From NCBI GenBank assembly GCA_964428225.1, contig CAYRXS010000160.1, positions 1-15,044 on the forward strand: 15,044 nucleotides of DNA, in the 5' to 3' direction. The stretch comes from JBFMCU01 sp964428225. GTDB lineage: Bacteria; Planctomycetota; UBA1135; GCA-002686595. A program made the position numbers and the translations under genes. Of this stretch, positions 1 through 6,668 are shown in pieces (positions within the stretch are counted from its first letter, which is position 1; each line of letters begins with the position of its first letter). The notes beneath the pieces were generated by a model. That model was not told where the DNA came from, did no database searches, and was given only the letters and a program-made list of their open reading frames with translations.

Positions 1-1
1 G

Positions 2-694
2 GTGGGGACCATGGCGCCGAGCCTGATCGTAGAGGCCCGCGAGGCGGCCGAGGCGATCGAGCGCGAGGACGATACGGGCACCGCCGAGGAGCTCGGCGAC
101 ATCCTCGTCGTCCTGGGCCTGATCTGCCGGATCGCGTCGGAGGACGAGCGGTTCGACTTCGCGGCCGCGGCCCGCCACGCCGGGGACAAGCTGGTTCGCC
201 GCCACCCCCACGTCTTCGGGGACGTCGAGGTGACGGGCTCCGAGCACGTCCTGGAGAACTGGGAGAAGATCAAGGCTGCCGAGCGGAAGGACGAGAAGAA
301 GGACTCGAGCGCCCTGGCCGGCGTTCCCGTCACCATGCCCGTCCTGCAACGAGCCCACCGGATCTCCGCGAAGGCCGTCTCCTGCGGCTTTCGCTGGGCC
401 GACGACGCGGGAGCGCTGCGCAAGGTCGTCGAGGAGGTCGAGGAGCTCCGCGAGGTCTTCGAGGCCGAGGAGGAGGACCGCGACCGGCTCGAGAGCGAGC
501 TCGGCGACGTCCTGCTCGCCGCCGCGTTCTTCGGCAACTACGTCGGCCTGGATCCCGAGCGCGCCACGCGGCGAGCCCTGCGGCGGTTCGAGAAGCGCTT
601 CCGCCACATGGAAGAGGCGATGGGGGAGAGGTTCCGCGGGGCGCCGCTCGACGAGCTCATGAAGGCCTGGAACGAGGCGAAGGAGAACACATGA
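2..694 (+). CDS. mazG: MazG-type nucleoside triphosphate pyrophosphohydrolase, 5'-truncated
   Basis: Cytoplasmic house-cleaning enzyme of the all-alpha NTP pyrophosphohydrolase family, which hydrolyses (d)NTPs to NMP and PPi. Two MazG repeats are visible. The N-terminal repeat is cut by the window edge, and its metal-binding signature reads V-E-x-x-E (residues 10-14 of the visible part) then E-L-G-D, so the first Glu of the usual EExxE is Val. The C-terminal repeat is intact: EEVEE at about 143-147 and ESELGD at about 163-168. The linker holds the family's 'RRHPHVFGD' and 'NWEKIK' segments. The usual N-terminal WDxxQT-like start of MazG is missing, so the true start lies upstream; the in-frame GTG at 2 and ATG at 11 are internal. 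The stop overlaps the next gene's ATG (ATGA), implying translational coupling to the ABC ATPase. Family assignment is firm; substrate is not determined. Confidence 0.93.
   Translation: MGTMAPSLIVEAREAAEAIEREDDTGTAEELGDILVVLGLICRIASEDERFDFAAAARHAGDKLVRRHPHVFGDVEVTGSEHVLENWEKIKAAERKDEKKDSSALAGVPVTMPVLQRAHRISAKAVSCGFRWADDAGALRKVVEEVEELREVFEAEEEDRDRLESELGDVLLAAAFFGNYVGLDPERATRRALRRFEKRFRHMEEAMGERFRGAPLDELMKAWNEAKENT
680..685 (+). promoter_or_regulatory. Shine-Dalgarno for the ABC ATPase
   Basis: AAGGAG sits five bases before the ATG at 691, inside the last codons of mazG. It fixes the start of the ATPase and supports the four-base ATGA overlap as a real coupled start. Confidence 0.8.
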
Positions 695-1434
695 CAACGA
701 TCGTGCGCGTCGAGGAGCTCTTCAAGCACTACGGCAAGGAGAGCGAACAGAACACCGTCCTGCGCGGCGTGAACTGCGCGGTCGAGGAGGGCAGCTTCGT
801 CTGCATCATGGGGCCGAGCGGCTCGGGCAAGTCGACGCTGCTGCACCTGATCTCCGGCCTCGACGAGCCCTCCGCGGGCCGCGTCGAGCTCGCGGGCGAG
901 ATCCTCGTCCCGCTCGACCTCACCGCTCGAACCCTCCTGCGCCGCCGGGTGGTCGGCTACGTCTTCCAGTTCTTCAACCTGCTGCCGAACCTGACCGTCC
1001 GCGAGAACGTCGGCCTCCCCCTCGTCATCGACGGCCGGCCCGAGTCGGAGCAGCAGGAGAAGGTGCCGCCCCTGCTCGAGCGCTTCGGCATCGAGAAGCG
1101 CGCCCACGCGTTCCCCCATCAGCTCTCCGGCGGCGAGATGCAGCGCACCTCGATCGCCCGGGCGCTGGCCGGCGGGCAGCCCCTGCTACTGTGCGACGAG
1201 CCCACCGGCAACCTGAGCCAGAAAGCGGGGAAAGAGGTCATGGAGGTCCTGCGCCGCCTCGTCGACGAGGACGGCCGCACCGTGCTGCTCGTCACCCACA
1301 ACCCGCGCGACGCGGCCTTCGCCGACCGCGTTCACTTCCTCGTCGACGGGCGGATCGAGGAGGGCACGGTGCTCGAAGGGCCCGGCCTCACCGTCGACGA
1401 CGTCCACGAGGCCCTCGCCGCCCTGCAAATCTGA
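691..1434 (+). CDS. ABC transporter ATP-binding protein, LolD/MacB (MJ0796) type
   Basis: ATPase subunit that should sit on the inner face of the cytoplasmic membrane and drive the FtsX-type permease encoded next. At 247 aa it has full family length. Visible motifs are Walker A GPSGSGKST (41-49), Q-loop Q93 in VFQFFNLLPNLTVREN (typical of LolD/MacB ATPases), signature LSGGE (145-149), Walker B LLLCDE (165-170) with catalytic E170, D-loop NLS, and H-loop H203 in VTHN. Family members energise lipoprotein release, macrolide or peptide efflux, or mechanotransmission rather than classical solute import. The start is supported by a good Shine-Dalgarno and overlaps mazG; the stop is five bases before the permease. 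No periplasmic adaptor (MacA-like) or outer-membrane partner is encoded nearby, so the transported substrate cannot be inferred. Confidence 0.96.
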   Translation: MTTIVRVEELFKHYGKESEQNTVLRGVNCAVEEGSFVCIMGPSGSGKSTLLHLISGLDEPSAGRVELAGEILVPLDLTARTLLRRRVVGYVFQFFNLLPNLTVRENVGLPLVIDGRPESEQQEKVPPLLERFGIEKRAHAFPHQLSGGEMQRTSIARALAGGQPLLLCDEPTGNLSQKAGKEVMEVLRRLVDEDGRTVLLVTHNPRDAAFADRVHFLVDGRIEEGTVLEGPGLTVDDVHEALAALQI

Positions 1435-1439
1435 GCTCC

Positions 1440-4043
1440 ATGGGCCTCGCCCTCACCATCGCGCGGCGCAGCCTCCTGGGACGTCCCGGGCGAACCGTCT
1501 TCTCGATCCTCGGGGTCGCGGTGGGCATCGCCACGGTGGTCGCGGTCTTCACCGTCGATCACATGAGCGTCCTCAGCCGGACACGGATGCTCGATCCGGG
1601 ATGGGGGGCGGACATGGAGGTGCGGCCGAGCGGCTCGATCGAGGATCCGCGACAGACCTTGCTCGAGCTCGAAGGGATCGCGGGGGTGGCGGCGTTCTTC
1701 GAGAACGACGTCGGGTTCCGTCCCTTCGAGCCGCGGGGGGAGGACGATTCGCCCCTGTCCGTACAGCTCACCGCGATCGAGGCGGGAACCGGCCGCACCC
1801 TCGGCAACTACCACGTCGAGCGCGGAGGAGATCTGCGACCGGACCATCCGGACGACGTCCTCGTGGGGCGCGCCCTCGCGCGGCGCTACGAGCTCGAGCC
1901 CGGAGACCGCATCTACCTCGCGCCCCCGGCCCGGGCCGCGCGCAAGCGGTGCGTGGACGGCGAGATGGTGCGCCTCGACGAGCCGGGCGCGCCACCCGCC
2001 GAGGAGGTCTTCCTCGTCCGCGGGGTGCTTGCGAACAGCGGGCTCGGGCGGAAGGGGAAGGGGGCGTGCGTCGTCATCGACTACGAGGTCGGGCGACGGC
2101 TGTTCCGGGACCTCCACGTCGAGTCGCAGTACTGGGTGAACCGCGACGAGTCGGTGGACCTCGAGGACTTCGAGACGCTCCTCGGCCGGAGCTTCCACTA
2201 CGAGCGCAACGAGGGCGCGGTCTCCGGTCAGATGGCCGACGAGCGCGCGTTCCGCAACGGCGTGCGCATGGCGGGGCTGTTCGCCCTGCTCCTGGGGTTG
2301 TTCGTGATCTTCCACACCCTCTCGATGTCCCTGATCGAGCGGGTGCGCGAGGTTGGCGCCTTGCACGCGCTCGGCACCACGCGGTTGCAGATCGCGCGGG
2401 TGTTCTTCGTGGAGGCTCTCGCCATCGCCGCGATCGCGGGGATCGTGGGCTTCGCGGCGGGGCTCGCCATCGCCGCGGTCATGCTCGCCGCGGGCATCAC
2501 GACTCTCGGCGTCGTGTCCTACTCGATCGGGCTGTACAGCGTGCCGTGGAAGCTGACGCTGACCCTGACCCTGCTCGGGGTGACGGTGGCGTTGATCGGC
2601 TCCGTCTATCCGATCCTGCGGGCTCGCGGCACGAACGTGGTGGCGGCGGTTCGGGAGGAGACGTTCGGGGACCAGCGCTCCGTGACGCGGGGCTTCCAGC
2701 TCTTCAGCGTCGTCGTGCTCATCGCGGTCGTACCCGCGTTCTTTTTCGTCGTGGCCCCGATCATCGGGGCGCGGGACGCGCGGCTCGTCGGCACGGTGCT
2801 CGCGGGGCTCGGGGTGCTCGCCCTCCTGATCGGCCTGCCCCTGATCCTGCCCGGGCTCCTCGCGCGAGGGGCCGCGGCCCTGGTGCGCCCGTTCACGCGC
2901 CGTCTACCACTCGCGGGCAAGATCGCGGTGCGCTCGCTCGAGCAGAGCTCCTCGCGCGTCGGGGCGTCGGTGGCCGCGATCGCCCTCGTGACCGCGGCCT
3001 TCGTCGCGCTCAAGGGCATGACCACCAGCCTCACCGCGGAGATCGAGGTGTGGGCGGACGAGTCGGTGATGAGCAAGGTCTGGGTCGAGAACCTGCCCGA
3101 CACGTCGCTGGACGAGCTCACGGCCGAGCTGCACCGGATCCCCGAGGTCCTCGGCGTCGAGCAGTGCGACGCGCGGGCCTACGTCGGCTTCCTCCTGCTC
3201 GGAGTGAGCGCGGAGGAGATCGTCCGGTACGGCCCCGCGGCCGAGGATCCGGAGGTTCGCCGCGTGTTGCTGGAGGAGCAGGGCATCGTCCTGTCCCGGA
3301 GGCTCGCCAACCAGCGGGGTCTCGTCGCCGGCGACGCCGTGCTCGTGAACACGAGCGGCCACGGCGTCCAGGAGTTCCTGGTGGTCGCGATCTCCGACGA
3401 GTACGGCTACACGGTCCACCCCGACGAGCGCACCTACGGGGTCACCTCCGATCGCTGGCTCCACCGCTACTTCTGCCTGGACGTGGAGACGAGCTCGTCG
3501 GTCGCGGTCCGGCTCGAGGAGGGGGCGGATCCGGGGATCGTGGCCGCGACGCTGCGCAACCGCCGTCCGGAGGCGAGCGGTCTGCGCTTCACCACCGGCG
3601 CCGACGTGCGGCGCCTGCACCTCGAGGACATCGGCCGCGACTTCATCCTGTTCGACATCATCCTGCTGATGACCGCGATCCTCGCCGGGCTCGGGGTCCT
3701 GAACGGCCTCCTGCTCGCGGCCCTGGAGCGGCGCAAGGAGCTCGGGGTGCTGCGCGCCCTGGGGATGACGGACGCCCAGATGGCGGGCGCGGTCCTGCTC
3801 GAGTCGGCTGCGCTCGGCGTCTGCGGAGGCCTGATCGGGCTCGCGGTGGGGTCCGCCCTGACTCCCGTCGTGGTCTCGTCCCTGCGCGTGCTCTCCGGCC
3901 TCGACCTCCCGATGCGGTGGGTGGGTTTCGTCCTCGGGACCGCCTTCCTGCTGGGTGCCGTCGTGCTCGCGCTGGTCGCCGGCCTCTACCCGATCCGCAG
4001 GATGCGCCGGATGGACGCCGTCCGAGCCGTCCGCACCGGATGA
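1440..4043 (+). CDS. ABC transporter permease with two FtsX domains (YbbP/MacB-like)
   Basis: Large integral membrane partner of the preceding ATPase, 867 aa. Start chosen at ATG 1440, since the preceding in-frame codons overlap the ATPase gene and are arginine-rich shadow sequence; there is no obvious Shine-Dalgarno, so coupling to the upstream stop is likely. About ten hydrophobic segments are visible: near 19-39, then a large extracytoplasmic domain (about 45-275), then near 279-301, 322-352, 371-391, 421-443, 448-472 and 505-528, a second extracytoplasmic domain (about 530-733), then near 735-760, 782-812 and 825-850. The FtsX signature occurs twice, as 'RVREVGALHALGTT' (301-314) and 'RRKELGVLRALGMT' (about 764-777). 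The duplicated architecture matches YbbP-like single-chain permeases rather than four-helix MacB. Substrate unknown; lipid, lipoprotein or peptide export is the usual family range. Confidence 0.93.
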   Translation: MGLALTIARRSLLGRPGRTVFSILGVAVGIATVVAVFTVDHMSVLSRTRMLDPGWGADMEVRPSGSIEDPRQTLLELEGIAGVAAFFENDVGFRPFEPRGEDDSPLSVQLTAIEAGTGRTLGNYHVERGGDLRPDHPDDVLVGRALARRYELEPGDRIYLAPPARAARKRCVDGEMVRLDEPGAPPAEEVFLVRGVLANSGLGRKGKGACVVIDYEVGRRLFRDLHVESQYWVNRDESVDLEDFETLLGRSFHYERNEGAVSGQMADERAFRNGVRMAGLFALLLGLFVIFHTLSMSLIERVREVGALHALGTTRLQIARVFFVEALAIAAIAGIVGFAAGLAIAAVMLAAGITTLGVVSYSIGLYSVPWKLTLTLTLLGVTVALIGSVYPILRARGTNVVAAVREETFGDQRSVTRGFQLFSVVVLIAVVPAFFFVVAPIIGARDARLVGTVLAGLGVLALLIGLPLILPGLLARGAAALVRPFTRRLPLAGKIAVRSLEQSSSRVGASVAAIALVTAAFVALKGMTTSLTAEIEVWADESVMSKVWVENLPDTSLDELTAELHRIPEVLGVEQCDARAYVGFLLLGVSAEEIVRYGPAAEDPEVRRVLLEEQGIVLSRRLANQRGLVAGDAVLVNTSGHGVQEFLVVAISDEYGYTVHPDERTYGVTSDRWLHRYFCLDVETSSSVAVRLEEGADPGIVAATLRNRRPEASGLRFTTGADVRRLHLEDIGRDFILFDIILLMTAILAGLGVLNGLLLAALERRKELGVLRALGMTDAQMAGAVLLESAALGVCGGLIGLAVGSALTPVVVSSLRVLSGLDLPMRWVGFVLGTAFLLGAVVLALVAGLYPIRRMRRMDAVRAVRTG

Positions 4044-4057
4044 GCCGCGCCCGGCTC
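4042..4057 (+). terminator. Short stem-loop at the permease stop codon
   Basis: GAGCCG and CGGCTC form a perfect 6-bp stem around a CGCC loop, overlapping the TGA. No U-run follows, so it is a weak candidate for ending the mazG-ABC transcript before the tRNA promoter. Confidence 0.3.
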
Positions 4058-4075
4058 CCGATTCCTCCCCTCGCC

Positions 4076-4103
4076 TTGACGTTCCCCGGCCCCCGGCTAT
4101 ACT
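4076..4103 (+). promoter_or_regulatory. Sigma70-like promoter of tRNA-Asp
   Basis: TTGACG (4076-4081), a 16-base GC-rich spacer and TATACT (4098-4103) stand 16 bases before the first base of the tRNA. The match to the housekeeping consensus and the position make this the best promoter in the window. Confidence 0.8.
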
Positions 4104-4119
4104 CCCTCGCCGCAAGCGC

Positions 4120-4196
4120 GGGGACGTAGCTCAATTGGTGAGAGTACCGGCCTGTCACGCCGGGGGTTGCGGGTTCAAGTCCCGTCGTCCTCGCCA
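4120..4196 (+). tRNA. tRNA-Asp (anticodon GUC)
   Basis: The full cloverleaf folds by eye. The acceptor stem is GGGGACG with CGTCCTC, including a G2-U71 wobble. The D stem is GCTC/GAGT, the anticodon stem CCGGC/GCCGG around loop CTGTCAC (anticodon GTC, 4154-4156), the variable loop GGGTT, and the T stem GCGGG/CCCGT around TTCAAGT. The discriminator is G73, as expected for aspartate tRNA, and CCA (4194-4196) is encoded. It has its own promoter and terminator, so it is a single-gene transcript inserted between two protein operons. Confidence 0.97.
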
Positions 4197-4202
4197 TCCC
4201 TC

Positions 4203-4236
4203 AACCCCGTTCCCGGTCCCGGGAGCGGGGTTTTTT
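4203..4236 (+). terminator. Intrinsic terminator of tRNA-Asp
   Basis: A 12-bp stem (4203-4214 with 4221-4232, one T-G wobble) around loop GGTCCC runs into six T residues (4231-4236), seven bases after the tRNA CCA. It is a textbook Rho-independent terminator. Confidence 0.92.
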
Positions 4237-4320
4237 CGTGATCGGACCTCCCCTGCGGACCGGGCGCCCGCGCGGCTCGGGCCGGAGTGGCCCCGGGGGC
4301 GCGACCGAAGCAGGATTCAA

Positions 4321-4362
4321 GGTGGCGGCTCGATCCACCGAAAGGCCCCCGTAGCCGCCACC
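4321..4362. repeat. Perfect 10-bp inverted repeat upstream of the MshEN-like gene
   Basis: GGTGGCGGCT (4321-4330) and AGCCGCCACC (4353-4362) are exact reverse complements separated by 22 bases. The element ends 43 bases before the ATG at 4406. It could be a 5'-UTR hairpin or a dimeric protein-binding site. No U-run follows, so it is not a typical terminator. Apart from this, 4237-4405 shows nothing I recognise. Confidence 0.6.
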
Positions 4363-4405
4363 CGTCTTCGCCGCCCCGCCACGTTCCCCTCCGTGAGGTC
4401 TGCCG

Positions 4406-4888
4406 ATGGCCGAAGGTGCCACCCCCGAACCCGCACGCCGGCGCGATCTGCTCGATGACTTCTGGGTCTTCCTCGTCCGCACCGGGTCCTTCGAGGAGAA
4501 GGTGATCCGGGAGTACCGGGATCGACACCACGAGACCTGGACTCCGCTCTCGAGCCTCCTCATCGAGGAGCACGTCCTGGAGATGAGCCAGGTGGCCGTC
4601 CTGCTGCGCAAGCAGCTCCGGGAGCCCCACATGCGCATCGGGGATCTCGCGGTCCGGGAGGGATTCTGCAGCCGGGAGGACGTCGATCGCATGCTCGAGC
4701 ACCAGGAGGAGCGCTGCCCCCATCCCGTCGACCTGATCCTCGGGGACGATCGGATCGAGGCCGCGGTGGCCGTCGATGCCCTGAAGAGCTACGTCCGACA
4801 CCTGGAAGGTCGGGTGGACACCCTCCAGCGCCGGCTCGACGGAGAGTCGGTGCTGAAGGTGCATCGCTCGCGCGTCGAGGCGGACTGA
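4406..4888 (+). CDS. Small protein with two tandem MshEN/GspE-N-like motifs
   Basis: A 160-aa cytoplasmic protein with no signal peptide or membrane segment; I do not recognise an orthologue. Two 24-residue segments share the spacing of MshEN (GspE N-terminal) motifs. Residues 77-100 read RIGDLAVREGF...MLEHQ, with R1, I2, G3, V17, L21 and Q24 in register. Residues 47-70 have L2, L6, V17, L21 and Q24 in register but P and S at the R1 and G3 positions. A six-residue spacer separates them. MshEN domains bind cyclic di-GMP or serve as adaptor parts of secretion and pilus ATPases, but no ATPase is attached here. Residues about 115-150 are charged and helical, possibly a coiled coil. ATG 4406 is preceded by GAGG with seven-base spacing. 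The gene stands alone between the tRNA terminator and RNase D. Coding status is likely; function is inference. Confidence 0.75.
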   Translation: MAEGATPEPARRRDLLDDFWVFLVRTGSFEEKVIREYRDRHHETWTPLSSLLIEEHVLEMSQVAVLLRKQLREPHMRIGDLAVREGFCSREDVDRMLEHQEERCPHPVDLILGDDRIEAAVAVDALKSYVRHLEGRVDTLQRRLDGESVLKVHRSRVEAD

Positions 4889-5057
4889 ACGCGCGTGATT
4901 CCGATCTCGAGACCGTCCGAGCCGCGGACCCGCCACGGTGTGCCTCCAACTCGGTCCCTTCCGCGAGGGCGGGAGTGGGCCGTCGCCTCGGGGGATTCCG
5001 GCCCGGAGGCGACCGGGGCCGGATGGCCGTCTCGCTCCGGCAAGGCCCTTTCCTCGC

Positions 5058-5085
5058 TTGCCGTCCGACGGAGCGCGGCTAGGCT
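5058..5085 (+). promoter_or_regulatory. Candidate sigma70 promoter of RNase D
   Basis: TTGCCG (5058-5063), a 16-base spacer and TAGGCT (5080-5085) have the same spacing as the tRNA-Asp promoter. Transcription would begin near 5092, just before the likely start of RNase D. The rest of the 4889-5135 gap shows no gene or repeat that I can support. Confidence 0.5.
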
Positions 5086-5135
5086 CTCCAGTACCTCCTC
5101 CACCCCCTGACGGCTCTCTCCTCCGATCCTCCACG

Positions 5136-6383
5136 TTGTCCTCGCACCGAATCTCCCCTCCCGAAGAGTTGTCTCCTCCCATCCTGGTGGAGGATGGCGA
5201 GGGCCTCGCGCGGCTCGTGCGGGAGCTCGAAGGAGCCCGCGAGGTGGCCGTGGACACGGAGGCGGACTCCTTCTATCGCTATCGGGAGCAGGTGTGCCTC
5301 ATCCAGCTCACCGTGGGGGAGCTCGACTTCCTCGTGGATCCCCTCCGCGACCTGGACCTCTCGGGGCTCGGCCGGCTCTTCGCCGATCCGGAGCGGCTCA
5401 AGGTGTTCCACGACGGAGAGTACGACGTGTTGATCCTCCGTCGCGACTACGACTTCACCTTCCGCAATCTGTTCGATACGCGGATCGCGGCGATGGCTCT
5501 CGGCGACTCCATGCCGGGCCTGGCGTCCGTGGTGCGCGCGCGCTTCGGCATCGAGCTGGACAAGTCGCAGCAGCGCTCGGACTGGTCGCGCCGGCCGCTG
5601 ACGGATCGCCAGATCCGGTACGCGCGCCTGGACACGCGCTACCTGATTCCCCTGATGGCGGAGATGAAGGCGGCTCTCGAGGAGCGCGGCCGGACGATGA
5701 TCGTGGAGCAGGAGTGCCGCCGTCTGGAGGGCCTGGAGGCGCCGCGGAGGGAGTTCCTCCCCGATGAGTTCGTCCGGCTGAAGGGAGCCCGGAAGCTGAA
5801 CCTGCGTCAGGCGCGGCTCCTGCGCGTGCTCTACGAGAAGCGCGACGACCTCGCCCGGACGCGGGACGTCCCGCCCTTCAAGGTGCTGGGCAACGGGGTG
5901 CTGGTGGCGATCGCGCAGAGCCTGCCTCGTTCCCACGAGGAGCTGGGAGCCGTCGACGGTCTCTCGCCCAAGCTCGTCCGCCGCCTCGGGGTGGATCTGA
6001 TGGCCGCCGTTCGCCGGGCGGAGAGGCTCGGCCCGCTCACGGAGATGCCTCGCCTGCCCGCGCGGGACGGCACCGGTCGTCTCGACGACGAGGCCTACGA
6101 GCTGCACGAGCGGCTGAAGAGCTGGCGCAAGACGCGGGGTCAGGCCGAGGGTCTGGATTCCTCGCTCGTCCTGAACCGCCACGCCCTCCTGCAGCTGGCC
6201 GTCCGCCGTCCCTCCGACGCAGCCCAGCTCGCGGAGATGGACGGCATCCTGCCCTGGCAGGCGGAGGCGTTCGGCGACGAGCTCCTCGGCGCGGTCGCGG
6301 AATTCGAGGACGATCTCGCCGCGGGACGGATCGAGCTCCCCACGCGCGGACGCGCACGGGGTCGTCGTCGCCGGCCGACCTGA
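5136..6383 (+). CDS. rnd: Ribonuclease D (DEDDy 3'-5' exoribonuclease with HRDC)
   Basis: Predicted 3'-5' exonuclease that trims tRNA precursors and other structured RNAs in the cytoplasm. Numbered from TTG 5136 (415 aa; E. coli RNase D is 375), the DEDDy residues are D40 and E42 in VAVDTEADSFYRYR (Exo I), D97 in VFHDGEYDVLIL (Exo II), and Y162 and D166 in QIRYARLDTRYL (Exo III). The helical region from about 219 to 290 fits an HRDC domain, and 315-390 looks like a second HRDC-type domain as in family members. The tail is a basic run of Arg. The open frame extends back to GTG 4938, but that part is proline/arginine-rich, precedes the promoter-like sequence and lacks family similarity. TTG 5136, TTG 5169 and GTG 5187 are the realistic starts; none has a clear Shine-Dalgarno. 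Function is secure, the start is not. Confidence 0.93.
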   Translation: MSSHRISPPEELSPPILVEDGEGLARLVRELEGAREVAVDTEADSFYRYREQVCLIQLTVGELDFLVDPLRDLDLSGLGRLFADPERLKVFHDGEYDVLILRRDYDFTFRNLFDTRIAAMALGDSMPGLASVVRARFGIELDKSQQRSDWSRRPLTDRQIRYARLDTRYLIPLMAEMKAALEERGRTMIVEQECRRLEGLEAPRREFLPDEFVRLKGARKLNLRQARLLRVLYEKRDDLARTRDVPPFKVLGNGVLVAIAQSLPRSHEELGAVDGLSPKLVRRLGVDLMAAVRRAERLGPLTEMPRLPARDGTGRLDDEAYELHERLKSWRKTRGQAEGLDSSLVLNRHALLQLAVRRPSDAAQLAEMDGILPWQAEAFGDELLGAVAEFEDDLAAGRIELPTRGRARGRRRRPT

Positions 6384-6409
6384 GGGCGGCGAACGGAGCT
6401 CGTCCGCCC
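6384..6409 (+). terminator. GC-rich stem-loop after RNase D
   Basis: GGGCGG (6384-6389) pairs with CCGCCC (6404-6409) and CGA (6390-6392) with TCG (6400-6402), leaving one bulged T. It starts immediately after the TGA. No U-run follows, so it may be a transcript-end stabiliser rather than a true intrinsic terminator. The rest of the 6384-6668 gap holds no gene or promoter that I can support. Confidence 0.35.
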
Positions 6410-6657
6410 GACCGGATCACGAGTCCGGGCGTGAGCCGATCGAGCCCACCACATTGGTGCTCGAATCCTCTTCTCTCCACACCTTCCTCTCCATAGTCTG
6501 GCGTCGTTCCCAACTTCCCTCGTCGAGACTCCATGCGAGTGCGTTGAAGCTCGAGAGCCTGCCGCCGACGCCGGCCGTAGCACAGTTCCCTTCCACCTGG
6601 AACTGCGGCGAGGAATGTCTCGACCTTGCAGGTCTGGTCTTCACCTGGGCACGTCCC

Positions 6658-6663
6658 GAGGAG
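6658..6663 (+). promoter_or_regulatory. Shine-Dalgarno selecting ATG 6669
   Basis: GAGGAG lies five bases before ATG 6669. Together with the signal peptide that begins at that codon, it decides against the upstream in-frame ATG at 6615. Confidence 0.75.
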
Positions 6664-6668
6664 CAGCC

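Noticed and set aside
1601..4129. 842-aa plus-strand frame overlapping the permease
   Set aside because: Arginine/alanine/glycine-rich shadow of the FtsX permease in another frame; it also runs into tRNA-Asp.
4175..5257. 360-aa minus-strand frame between tRNA-Asp and RNase D
   Set aside because: It crosses the tRNA end, the terminator and the whole 4406-4888 gene, with no motifs and biased composition.
6615..6668. Upstream in-frame ATG for the propeller lipoprotein
   Set aside because: It would put 18 non-hydrophobic residues before the signal peptide; ATG 6669 has GAGGAG at good spacing and begins the signal directly.
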